NCBI GenBank assembly: GCA_001800675.1
Contig: MGVW01000061.1
Coordinates: 12,388-29,053, forward strand
DNA length: 16,666 bases
Source of the DNA: Euryarchaeota archaeon RBG_13_57_23
GTDB lineage: Archaea; Thermoplasmatota; Thermoplasmata; UBA10834
Direction of reading: 5' to 3'
The position numbers were made by a program, and so were the translations under genes. Shown in pieces: positions 6,282-13,156 of the stretch (position 1 is the stretch's first letter; each line of letters starts with the position of its first letter). The notes under the pieces were generated by a model. It did not search any database. It worked only from the letters and a program-made list of their open reading frames with translations, and was not told where the DNA came from.

Positions 6282-7156
6282 AGGAGATAGTCGTGCTCAG
6301 CGGCAAAGGGGGAACCGGTAAGACCGTCATTCTCGCCAGCTTTGCCTCCTTGGCTCAGCTTCCGGTGATTGCTGATTGCGACGTCGACGCCCCGAACCTG
6401 CACCTGCTACTCAGCCCTGAAGTGAAGGACCGGGGCATATTCAGTTCTAGCAAGGTGGCCGTGATTGACGGACGCCTCTGCAACAGCTGCATGGAGTGCT
6501 TGGCAACATGCAGATTTGAGGCGATAACAACTGTCGGTAACAAATCAGTGCAGAAGGTAGCGATAAACACCGACGCGTGCGAAGGGTGCGGTGTCTGCAT
6601 GCGCATATGCCCGTCAGGAGCAGTGAAGTTGGCCGAGCGAGAGTCTGGAGAGTGGTTCGTCTCAAACACTCGCTTCGGGCAGATGGTTCACGCGCTCCTG
6701 GCGCCAGGTGGAGAGAACTCTGGCAAGCTGGTGGCATTGGTGAAGCAGAAGGCGAGGGTCATCGCGAACCAATCCGGAGCACGGATGGTGCTCGTGGACG
6801 GACCGCCTGGCTTGAGCTGCCCTGTGATCTCGGCAGCAGCTGGGGCCGACCTTCTCGTACTCGTCGCAGAACCCACTGTCTCAGGCCAGAGCGACTTCAT
6901 CAGGATAGCGGACCTCTGCAATCACATGAAAGCAGACGCGGTGCTTGTGGTCAACAGATTTGACATCAATTCTGAGATCTCAGATTCGATCGAACGGGAA
7001 GGAACGCTGAGAGGCATTCGATGCGTCGGCCGCATACCGTACGACGACGCGATACCTATTGCCATGGCAAACGTGAAGACACCGATCGAATGGTCAGACG
7101 GGCCATCGAAGTCGGCAATCATTGACACATGGAAGAGGATCATTAGTCGGACATGA
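6278..7156 (+). CDS. MinD-superfamily P-loop ATPase with inserted 2x[4Fe-4S] ferredoxin domain (second of pair)
   Basis: This gene starts at TTG 6278, overlapping the stop of its paralogue (TTGA), with GAGGAGG ten bases upstream. The 292-residue protein has Walker A GKGGTGKT (9-16), ADCDVDAPNLHLLL (~32-45), ferredoxin cysteines C68, C71, C74, C78 and C101, C104, C107, C111, then LVDGPPGLSCP and LVAEPTVSGQSDF. The loop between the ferredoxin insert and the second ATPase half is longer than in its partner. The two are alike in plan but clearly diverged, consistent with an obligate heterodimer. It is the last gene of the block and ends 144 bases before a convergent gene. Confidence 0.93.
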   Translation: MKEIVVLSGKGGTGKTVILASFASLAQLPVIADCDVDAPNLHLLLSPEVKDRGIFSSSKVAVIDGRLCNSCMECLATCRFEAITTVGNKSVQKVAINTDACEGCGVCMRICPSGAVKLAERESGEWFVSNTRFGQMVHALLAPGGENSGKLVALVKQKARVIANQSGARMVLVDGPPGLSCPVISAAAGADLLVLVAEPTVSGQSDFIRIADLCNHMKADAVLVVNRFDINSEISDSIEREGTLRGIRCVGRIPYDDAIPIAMANVKTPIEWSDGPSKSAIIDTWKRIISRT

Positions 7157-7214
7157 TCAGAGCTGCACGATTCAGCACGGATCACAACGAGCGCGGCGCA
7201 ACAGCTCTCTGATT

Positions 7215-7260
7215 AAAAATGGTCGCCCAGGGTCGGCCAAGGGGAGGTCGAGGCCGGCCC
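7215..7260. terminator. GC-rich hairpin between convergent genes
   Basis: GGGTCGGCC (7230-7238) pairs with GGCCGGCCC (7252-7260) in a 9-bp stem with one G-U pair and a 13-base loop. On the minus strand the stem is followed within about 15 bases by five T residues (aaaaa at 7215-7219 on plus), fitting termination of the peptidase gene. On the plus side a weaker T-rich stretch (7269-7280) follows. Archaeal termination relies mainly on U tracts, so the stem itself may be an mRNA-end stabiliser. Confidence 0.4.
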
Positions 7261-7299
7261 GGGCGCGGTTTGATTGGTTTGGAGACTGAGCTGATGTGC

Positions 7300-8619
7300 C
7301 TACTCCTCGTACACCTGCGAGAAGGCGAACAGGAACTCGTCCCAGCTCGTGTCCGAGACGAAGTCCAGACCTGATGTGAGGTAGCTCTCGTACAGGTGTT
7401 CCCAACAGATCGTGTAGTAAATGGACATGCCGTAGGTCTTGATGCATGCACCGGAGTCAGCCGTCACGGACTTGCAGTACACGACCGCCTCGTCCAAGAG
7501 CCCGAAGGTCCCTTCAGCAAGCGCAGAGATGTCGGGTATCTTCTCCCCGAGCAGCGTCACGAAATAGCCTATGTCGATGAATGCGAAATTCTCGCCCATG
7601 AACTGCAGCTGGGGTGTCTGAGACTCCGAGGACTGAATGGCGCCTCTGAGGGTGTAATCGTCCGCGTATCCTAACAGCGCCTTGCCGAGAGCGTCCAGGC
7701 CACATTCACTGTTGCCCACGCCCACCAGTTCGACAACCTTGTTGAGATCGAACACGCTCGAGCTCACATACGGGAAGCCCCCGATGCCGGAGCCCGAGTC
7801 GGGAGTGTAGGCATCGATGTATGCATCGACCGTCAAGCAGGAAATGTCCTTAGCGTCCTTGACCGCGAGTCCCGTGATCCCATTCAGGAGGGCGGTGTAG
7901 TTGTAACCCGTTCCTGGCATCGTGGTGATGGACGCGACCATGTAGTCCGCCAGGCCCCTGTTCTCGTAAGCGACCTCGACCATGCCCATGAAGCATGCGT
8001 CGTAGGCGATGATCCCTAGGTGCACTCCAGTCGCGGTAATGGCCGACCTTACCTCGTCCATCTCCATCCGGTCCGCTTTGCCGCTGGGAAGGAACGAGCT
8101 GTCGTCGACGCATATCGCCCACCAGCCACCGCCGTGGTCCCACAGGTCGAGCATGTAGTTGTCCGCAGGACAGTAGTCGACCGCAGTGTTGATGAAGTAC
8201 TCCAGGGTCGCCCCGTCTCCCATGTTGAGCTCTCCTGGACACTTGTGGTCCGGCGCGATCTCCGCGCAGTCGCACTTGATGGTGCCGTCATCCAGTATGT
8301 GGTCGCTTCCCGGCGCGATGTAGAACCAGTGCGAGCCGACGAAGCTCGTGTACCCGTCGAAGAGCACGATCACGTTCACGCCCGCGGTAGACCCGACCTT
8401 TTCCATCTCAGCCAAGTCCTGGAACCCGTTGACCTCCAGGGTGTTGTCGGCATCGAGATAGACCATCACGGTCCATTCCGCGTCCGAGATCGGCTCGTCA
8501 GAAACGACGGCCTGAACGCTCGTGGCTGCAGGCTTTGCGAGCGCGAACACGCTCGAAGCCACCAGCATCGTTATTGTCACCAAAACTAGCCCCGCTACTC
8601 TCGAATACAATGACCGCAT
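7300..8619 (-). CDS. Secreted clostripain-like (C11) cysteine peptidase
   Basis: The 439-residue protein begins with a signal peptide (MRSLYSRVAG then a hydrophobic core to ~28, ALA-KP cleavage-like site). The peptidase domain starts at EWTVMVYLDADNTLE (~48-62) and contains the family's catalytic His in LDLWDHGGGW (His162) and catalytic Cys in YDACFMG (Cys209), the clan CD His-Gly / Asp-Ala-Cys pattern. Clostripain-type enzymes usually cleave after basic residues. Several extra cysteines (C116, C118, C127, C150, C170) could form disulfides outside the cell. It has no C-terminal anchor, so it is probably released or held by other means. The ATG at 8617-8619 follows a TATA-like box (minus-strand ctatttag, 8657-8664). 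It converges with the MinD pair. Confidence 0.92.
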   Translation of the reverse strand: MRSLYSRVAGLVLVTITMLVASSVFALAKPAATSVQAVVSDEPISDAEWTVMVYLDADNTLEVNGFQDLAEMEKVGSTAGVNVIVLFDGYTSFVGSHWFYIAPGSDHILDDGTIKCDCAEIAPDHKCPGELNMGDGATLEYFINTAVDYCPADNYMLDLWDHGGGWWAICVDDSSFLPSGKADRMEMDEVRSAITATGVHLGIIAYDACFMGMVEVAYENRGLADYMVASITTMPGTGYNYTALLNGITGLAVKDAKDISCLTVDAYIDAYTPDSGSGIGGFPYVSSSVFDLNKVVELVGVGNSECGLDALGKALLGYADDYTLRGAIQSSESQTPQLQFMGENFAFIDIGYFVTLLGEKIPDISALAEGTFGLLDEAVVYCKSVTADSGACIKTYGMSIYYTICWEHLYESYLTSGLDFVSDTSWDEFLFAFSQVYEE

Positions 8620-8656
8620 AGACTTCCCCTACCCTGACCGCTGACTTCTCATTGCG

Positions 8657-8664
8657 CTAAATAG
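8657..8664 (-). promoter_or_regulatory. TATA box of the clostripain-like gene
   Basis: On the minus strand the stretch reads ctatttag and is preceded by A-rich sequence. It lies about 38-45 bases before the start codon, predicting a leader of roughly 10-18 bases that includes a weak AGGGGAAG ribosome site. Confidence 0.45.
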
Positions 8665-8820
8665 GTGTTTTGGAACATTATTCGAAGAGTTCTCACCGTA
8701 CCTCGCGAGCCATTCCTAGAAGCTCTAGCGACCAGAACTCGCCGGCGATGAGTCGCGAGCTGTCCGCTCCATCGAAAATCAATATGAAACCAAACCGCAT
8801 TAGGTCAGACGAGGATGGAC

Positions 8821-8988
8821 ATGAAACCTGCACTATTCGTCCAGGATATCCAGAATGTCTGGTTGTACGATCCTGACAGCAACCAGAATCTGAAGAAGTC
8901 CGTGGAGAAGCGCCTGGACGTCATCAACGAGGCAATCGCTTGGTTCTGGAAGAAGAAGCTTCCCATCATAGTGGTGTGCAATTCTTGA
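8821..8988 (+). pseudogene. Truncated isochorismatase-like cysteine hydrolase (N-terminal fragment)
   Basis: An open frame of 55 codons starts at ATG 8821 (GAGGA five bases upstream; ATG 8815 also possible) and reads MKPALFVQDIQNVW, then KSVEKRLDVINEAIAWF and KKLPIIVV, closing at TGA 8986-8988. This matches the first beta strand and helix of isochorismatase/nicotinamidase-type hydrolases, with the catalytic Asp of the xDxQN motif present. Full members are ~170-200 residues. The catalytic Lys and Cys regions are missing, and the frame ends just where the promoter of the next gene begins. A TATA-like tcaatatga lies at ~8779-8787. I read it as a remnant cut by arrival of the HTH/nucleotidyltransferase unit; a working short protein is less likely. 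Confidence 0.6.
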
Positions 8989-8993
8989 TAAAA

Positions 8994-9004
8994 CATATAT
9001 ATAA
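8994..9004 (+). promoter_or_regulatory. TATA box of HTH/nucleotidyltransferase unit
   Basis: The stretch catatatataa has its centre about 28 bases before ATG 9027, with no Shine-Dalgarno site between them, so the first mRNA is probably leaderless. It sits six bases after the stop of the hydrolase fragment. Confidence 0.65.
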
Positions 9005-9026
9005 CGAATATCAATTATTGCTCAAG

Positions 9027-9947
9027 ATGTACGCTCTCAATAGGAATGAGCTCAGGGTGTTCGAGGCGATATGCGAAGGTGCTGAGTCGACAGCGGACCT
9101 AGCGGAAGCCCTTGACATCTCCACGATCTCTGTCTACAGATCTGTCAATTCGCTTTCATCGAAGAAGCTTGTTGATAGGAGAAGAACCGGCAAGAGACTC
9201 CAACTCGCTATCAGCCCACATGGTCATTCCAGAGCATTATGCGCTTACTTGGAAGGAAGTCGCCGACCAATCGACCCAATCGTAGGAACCAGGCTCCTCG
9301 TACTACTTTCGGTCTCGAGCAACTCGAAGGATATTGAAAGGGTCGCGGAAGAGGTCAGGCTGTCTAGCGAATCGGTCAGAAGAATCGTCTGGGCCCTGAA
9401 AGGCTTCGGGGCCATCAGCCAGGAGAAGAGAGTCATAGCCGTCCCTAAGTCAGATACTCTGCTCACAAGATTCTCGCTGGACTTCTCGAAAGGCGCCTGC
9501 GAAGCGATGCTAGAATCAATATCACCTACGGGAAGAGTGCTCTGGAGTGAAGGTCTCCAGTTCATATTCTCAGCGAGATCACCTGTGGAAACCAGAGGTG
9601 TGAGTGAAACAGGAATAACCGCGATGTCAAAGATGGGGCTTCCGTTCATGTCTGATGCGAGGTACTATCACTACGCCTACTGGAGACCGAGGTTGAGAAG
9701 AGAGGACATCGCCCTCCATCAGATCCTGGCTGACCCGAGCAGCACGAGGAACATCTCCTATGGCCTGCTGCATCTCATGAAGGAGGGACACAACGCCGCA
9801 TACCTTGCGAGGCTAGGCGACGCCCTGGGCGCTCGCGAGCTCACCGACCAGATTGTAGACTTTCTAAGAAGGGGCACCGTCGAGAACCCCCACTTCCCGA
9901 GCAAGGCCGACATGACGGAACTGAGTGCTCAATACGGGGTGAGCTGA
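9027..9947 (+). CDS. Double-HTH protein, possible AbiEi-like antitoxin
   Basis: I choose ATG 9027 because it sits at the expected distance from the TATA box. The frame is open back to 8940, but that part overlaps the hydrolase fragment in another frame. The 306-residue protein has a winged HTH at ~6-66 (LRVFEAICEGAESTADLAEALDIS... in parts), a second HTH-like segment at ~85-140 (RVAEEVRLSSESVRRIVWALK), and a C-terminal domain (~173-295) with WRPRLRREDIALHQIL and an alpha-helical stretch ending GARELTDQIVDFL. That domain recalls AbiEi-type proteins, where a YxxxxWxP..EDxxxHxLL-like segment follows the HTH. The nucleotidyltransferase gene abuts it without a gap. Antitoxin and autorepressor roles are inferred from this pairing. 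Confidence 0.65.
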   Translation: MYALNRNELRVFEAICEGAESTADLAEALDISTISVYRSVNSLSSKKLVDRRRTGKRLQLAISPHGHSRALCAYLEGSRRPIDPIVGTRLLVLLSVSSNSKDIERVAEEVRLSSESVRRIVWALKGFGAISQEKRVIAVPKSDTLLTRFSLDFSKGACEAMLESISPTGRVLWSEGLQFIFSARSPVETRGVSETGITAMSKMGLPFMSDARYYHYAYWRPRLRREDIALHQILADPSSTRNISYGLLHLMKEGHNAAYLARLGDALGARELTDQIVDFLRRGTVENPHFPSKADMTELSAQYGVS

Positions 9948-10778
9948 ATGGAGCTATCGCAGATAGGACGCGATGAGGTCATGTCGATCCTGAGGAAGGT
10001 AGGTGACCTGTGCCCGCGAAGGATCTCAGTCTATCTCATTGGCGGGGGAGCCATGGCCCTGAGAGGCGAGAAGGACGCTACCCGAGATTTGGACCTCGTG
10101 CTGGAATCACAGGAAGACGCTGCTGTCATCAAGAAGGCATTTGAAGGAGTTGGCTTCATTGTTGATGCAAGGCGGCCAGATGAATGTCACGCACTAGTGG
10201 ATGCGGCGATACTCTCGAAACCGGCAGGGCTGCGTGCAGACATCTTCGTCGGCAAGGTTTGTGGCAAGTTGCGCTTCTCCGAGGGGATGAAGAAACGAGC
10301 ATCCCTTGTTGACAAGTTCGGGAAGGTCACCCTGTTCATGTGCTCGAGGGAGGACATCTTTCTCCTGAAGAGCGTCACCGAGAGGAGCAGGGACCTCGAT
10401 GACATGATGAGCCTCTTCAGAAGAGGACTTCAGAGGGACATCATCCTGAGGGAATGTGATCTGCAGACCGAACTAGCTGGCTTTCGAGAGAGTCACATCT
10501 GGGAGGCATTCCTGCTTGTCAAGATCGAGGAGATGGAGAAGAGGTACGGCATCGGAATCCCATGGAAGAGATCACTGAAGTCCAGGGCAGAGATCAAGAT
10601 GGGGGCGCACCGGATACTGAAGGAGATCGACAGAGGATATCTCTCTGTCGGCAAGCTCACGGAAGCAATGAAGGAGACTCCAACATTCATGAGGAAGTGC
10701 GTTGGCTACCTCGAGGAGATAGGAGAGATCAGGGTGGACAGGAAGACGAGACCGTATCGGGTCACAATGAAGAAGTGA
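9948..10778 (+). CDS. Nucleotidyltransferase-fold protein, possible AbiEii-like toxin
   Basis: ATG 9948 directly follows the previous stop, with GGGGTGA five bases upstream. The 276-residue protein has a DNA polymerase beta-like nucleotidyltransferase core: YLIGGGAMALRG (29-40), TRDLDLVL with Asp47 and Asp49 (45-52), RADIFVG with a third candidate acidic residue Asp98, and SREDIFLLKSVTERSRDLDDM (Lys141, Asp149, Asp151), the pattern seen in AbiEii/DUF6036-type enzymes. A C-terminal winged-helix-like tail (~230-276) is unusual. Such enzymes transfer nucleotides to tRNA or other targets and can arrest growth. Neither target nor toxicity can be read from sequence. Its pairing with the HTH gene suggests a toxin-antitoxin or regulatory module. 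Confidence 0.72.
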   Translation: MELSQIGRDEVMSILRKVGDLCPRRISVYLIGGGAMALRGEKDATRDLDLVLESQEDAAVIKKAFEGVGFIVDARRPDECHALVDAAILSKPAGLRADIFVGKVCGKLRFSEGMKKRASLVDKFGKVTLFMCSREDIFLLKSVTERSRDLDDMMSLFRRGLQRDIILRECDLQTELAGFRESHIWEAFLLVKIEEMEKRYGIGIPWKRSLKSRAEIKMGAHRILKEIDRGYLSVGKLTEAMKETPTFMRKCVGYLEEIGEIRVDRKTRPYRVTMKK

Positions 10779-11107
10779 TTCCGCGTGGACGTGAATCGAG
10801 GTTCCTCACCTTCGCTGCATCGCATTCGGGAGGTTTGCATTCCGCTGCATGCAGACTTGACCAAGAGAGTCCTCGGAGGTCTAGGTGTCAAGCGTCTTGC
10901 ATCTGATCCTTAAATAGGGTGTCAATCCGTAGTTGACACCTATATGAACTCCGAAGAGCTGGCTGAATTCCATATTGCATCATGATGCATAAGATTGACA
11001 TGCAACTAATGTACCATAGTACAATATGCAGGCTTCGATAAGGTTTCCTTGCGCTGCTTGCATACATGTCGGAAGACGCGCCGGGCGAGAGAGATCGGTT
11101 TAGTCGC
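10779..11107. other. Noncoding stretch with TATA-like box, operator-like repeats and nested palindromes
   Basis: No convincing gene is present. From 10831 the sequence belongs to a repeat that recurs at 15442. It contains GGTGTCAA at 10884-10891, a TATA-like cttaaatag at 10909-10917, GGTGTCAA again at 10918-10925 with its inverse TTGACACC at 10933-10940, an ATG at 10944 opening a 13-codon frame, a 14-base perfect palindrome (tgcatcatgatgca, 10976-10989) and a tgtac/gtaca stem (11010-11023). The second copy keeps all of these except one base in the TATA-like box. Confidence 0.55.
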
Positions 11108-11527
11108 CTATCTGCGGGCTATCCTCTTGAGAGAAATCCTCTCCTTGCTCTCGTCGAATGTGATCTCGAACTCCTCGAAGAACCCTTCCCGTCCGATGAG
11201 CACGGGTATGTTGGACTTCGGGTCAAGAACGACCTTGACCGGGATATCGAACGATTAGTTCTCATGCCCCTGAGCTATCTTCACGCGGACGTGGTCCTCC
11301 GCAGTATCGACCTCGCCACCGACCCCGCCGCATGGACCCTTGTTCTTGGTGAGGTCAAGGCCCAGTTGCTGGCCGACCTCCAGGGGAAGTACCGATATGT
11401 CGGCCCCGGAATCGAGGATCGAGACGATGTCAATGACGTCCGAAGGGCCGATGAACGTCACAGGAATGGTGGGGGTCTTCCTGGGCGGGCCATTCTTCCG
11501 AGGCAGCGCCTTGTACTTGAAATTCAT
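11108..11527 (-). pseudogene. Retropepsin-like aspartic protease, copy 1, nonsense-broken
   Basis: From ATG 11525-11527 the frame encodes 90 residues, including the catalytic ILDSGADISVLPLEVG motif, then meets TAA at 11255-11257 where the intact copy has a Tyr codon. Beyond it the same frame continues without further damage (SFDIPVKVVLDPK, IPVLIGREGFFEEFEITF, ISLKRIARR) to TAG 11108-11110. The full alignment to copy 2 is 139 codons, about 89% identical in protein with no indel. The upstream ATG used by copy 2 (MAR...) is also lost. A single nonsense change suggests recent inactivation, or a sequencing error. Confidence 0.8.
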
Positions 11528-11741
11528 GAGAGCTGGTCCGTCGGAAAATCATCGTGTCCTGATCAGGCACTCTCGTGAGCAGGGGTCTCCTGATCGGGCA
11601 CAGCGTCTTCGCCTCTGCGTACGCCTTCTTGAAGCTCGGATCGTGGGAGACAACCTTCCCGTCGCAGATGGCAATCATCTCGCCGACGTATTGCCTCAGG
11701 TCGGCGGTCATGTATCCCAGATAGTTGTCTCTTGCTGCCAT
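11430..11741 (-). CDS. DUF5678 family protein, copy 1, stop codon lost
   Basis: The first 66 residues (MAARDNYLGY ... TRVPDQDTMIF) are a DUF5678 domain: an aromatic-rich head, GEMIAICDGKVVSHD (~20-34), SFKKAYAEAK and LLTRVPDQDTMIF. In copy 2 the next codon is TGA; here it is CGA, so the frame runs 37 codons further into the protease gene in a different frame. That tail has no family features. DUF5678 proteins are small, of unknown function, and commonly sit before a retropepsin-like gene. The TATA-like box is at 11794-11801 and a GGGGGTG site lies 11 bases before the ATG. It may still make a domain with a foreign tail. Confidence 0.65.
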   Translation of the reverse strand: MAARDNYLGYMTADLRQYVGEMIAICDGKVVSHDPSFKKAYAEAKTLCPIRRPLLTRVPDQDTMIFRRTSSHEFQVQGAASEEWPAQEDPHHSCDVHRPFGRH

Positions 11742-11793
11742 GTCCTTCTCAGCACCCCCTTGCGGAGGCTGCTGATATTACTACTGCTGGATT

Positions 11794-11801
11794 CATATTT
11801 A
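11794..11801 (-). promoter_or_regulatory. TATA box of copy 1 DUF5678/retropepsin unit
   Basis: On the minus strand it reads taaatatg (plus catattta). It occupies exactly the position of the copy 2 box at 16405-16412 and lies ~53-60 bases before ATG 11741, predicting a leader of about 30 bases. Confidence 0.5.
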
Positions 11802-12268
11802 GGCACTTCCTCTTGTGAGCCAACCAGGCGCCTCGGCCCATTTGAATGTGGAGACTACAGGCAGCTTATGGCGATCGGGATTGCGCGCCTCAAGGATGGT
11901 CTGAACGTGAGACCGCGCGCGCCTCGAGAGGGCTGCGGGATCCTCCAGCGACTGAGAACGCCTAACAGTCCTTTACGGGCAAGAAATCGCGTAGAGGCTT
12001 GGATCAGCCTCGACGAGCGCAATAATCCCCCAGTCTGTGTAGAGCCGTATGCGAACCGAGAAGACTGGTTGTTTTCTGACCCGAGGATCGCCATTGTTCC
12101 CGGTAGCTACACGGACTACAACCTCACGATACCGTTCAGTGCTGGTCTGCACCATCTCTCGACAAGGATAGACGGTATCCTCCGCAATGATGCTAGATGC
12201 CCGACCGATATGTGCAACTGCAGGCTGTCCGCCTCACAAGAAGAGTGAGGACTGGTCAACGATTGACG
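11802..12268. other. No confident gene; possible plus-strand remnant
   Basis: The plus frame ending at TGA 12246-12248 is open through this stretch and reads in its last part RIAIVPGSYTDYNLTIPFSAGLHHLSTRIDG in pieces, which faintly recalls a CARDB or other beta-sandwich domain. However it has no start or ribosome site, and no upstream domain. A minus frame at 11973-12155 also looks protein-like (YTDWGIIALVEADPS). The two overlap, so at least one is chance. I assign neither. Confidence 0.3.
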
Positions 12269-13156
12269 TCACTTCTTCCAAATGACCTTTCTGGCAAGAT
12301 AGAGTGCTGCTATCCCAACGACAGCAACGACAGCAACGACAATGACCAGAGGACTCGATAAGGTGTCAATGATCGATGTGCCCGATGTGTTGACAAGGCT
12401 AGCGTCCATTGTGACTGCCGTCTGCGCCAAAGCCTTGCCCTCCAGCGATGCGCCAGTTTCCATCACTATCGCCGTCTTACACAATATGATCCCCTTCATG
12501 ACAGATGTCGTTCCGAGAGTCGTTTGTCCGCCGACCTGCCAGAAGATGTTGGAAGCCTGCGCTCCATCGCTCAGGACGACGTGAGCGCCGCTGGCCAGGT
12601 CCAGGTCCTGCGCAATCTGAAATATCCAGACACCGCTTGAATTGCCCGAGAGAGTGACACCAGCTGCAGATATCAGGAGTCCAGTACCCCACTTGTAAAG
12701 GCCAGGTTCGAGCGTCATCGAGGTGATATCTCCGGCGCCGAGCTCAGTTTCATCAGGGTTCGTCCGTCCAGCCGCGTCGGTGTACGCGGTCTCCATGTCG
12801 CTTATGGCCGTAGTCATATCAGTCGGCGTTGGAGGAGTGTAATCGGATGCGTACACACGTCCATCAACTACAGATGATGTCGCAAACGTACCCGAGGCAT
12901 CCGCTGTCAATCCAAATCCAGTTATGTATGACGCAGCGGCGGGACTGACTCCGATATCACCCTTGATATGGGTGGTTCCCGTGGTTGAGATCCCCGTCTT
13001 TGCCAGGATCACAAAATCGCCAGCTGTTCCAAGGTCAACTGCACCTGGACCAGCCGCCTGGGCTGGAACTGCCGCATAGAAGCCCAGGGTGGCAATAGTA
13101 GCAGTCACTAAAACAACCATCACTAGCCATAGTCCCATCTTCCCCAGTAGTCGCAT
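12269..13156 (-). CDS. Exported DUF3494 (ice-binding/adhesin-like) protein with C-terminal anchor
   Basis: I set the start at ATG 13154-13156, four bases after GGTGA (minus strand; plus 13161-13165) and ~35 bases after a TATA box. An open frame extends 59 codons further upstream but crosses that promoter. The 295-residue protein has a signal peptide (~1-34, MRLLGKMGLWLVMVVLVT ... PAQA), then the DUF3494 hallmark VDLGTAGDFVILAKTGIST followed by HIKGDIGVSPAAASYITGF, WIFQIAQDLDL, NIFWQVGGQTTLG and MKGIILCKTAIVMETG. It closes with a membrane span (LVIVVAVVAVVGIAALYLA) and a basic KVIWKK end. The fold is a beta-helix used for ice or surface binding. In archaea an adhesive or cell-surface role is as likely as ice binding. 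Confidence 0.9.
   Translation of the reverse strand: MRLLGKMGLWLVMVVLVTATIATLGFYAAVPAQAAGPGAVDLGTAGDFVILAKTGISTTGTTHIKGDIGVSPAAASYITGFGLTADASGTFATSSVVDGRVYASDYTPPTPTDMTTAISDMETAYTDAAGRTNPDETELGAGDITSMTLEPGLYKWGTGLLISAAGVTLSGNSSGVWIFQIAQDLDLASGAHVVLSDGAQASNIFWQVGGQTTLGTTSVMKGIILCKTAIVMETGASLEGKALAQTAVTMDASLVNTSGTSIIDTLSSPLVIVVAVVAVVGIAALYLARKVIWKK

Larger units (their letters stand above)
10831..11801. repeat. Long direct repeat, copy 1 (DUF5678 + retropepsin unit)
   Basis: This unit aligns without any gap to 15442-16412 at a constant offset of 4611 bases. Similarity starts abruptly at aggtttgcattcc and continues, weaker, through both minus-strand genes to their shared TATA box. By hand count the 277 bases of noncoding flank differ at 14 positions (about 95% identical). 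A 107-base coding window (11421-11527) differs at about 25 (about 77%). Confidence 0.85.

Noticed and set aside
8940..9026. 29-codon extension of the double-HTH protein
   Set aside because: It overlaps the hydrolase fragment in another frame and crosses the TATA box at 8994.
11340..12248. 302-codon plus-strand open frame
   Set aside because: Its first half is antisense to the retropepsin and DUF5678 genes; only the last part (described as 11802-12268) merits any doubt.
12361..12368. GGTGTCAA inside the DUF3494 gene, like the half-site in the repeat
   Set aside because: It is in coding sequence, single and without the inverted partner at the same spacing, so chance is likely.
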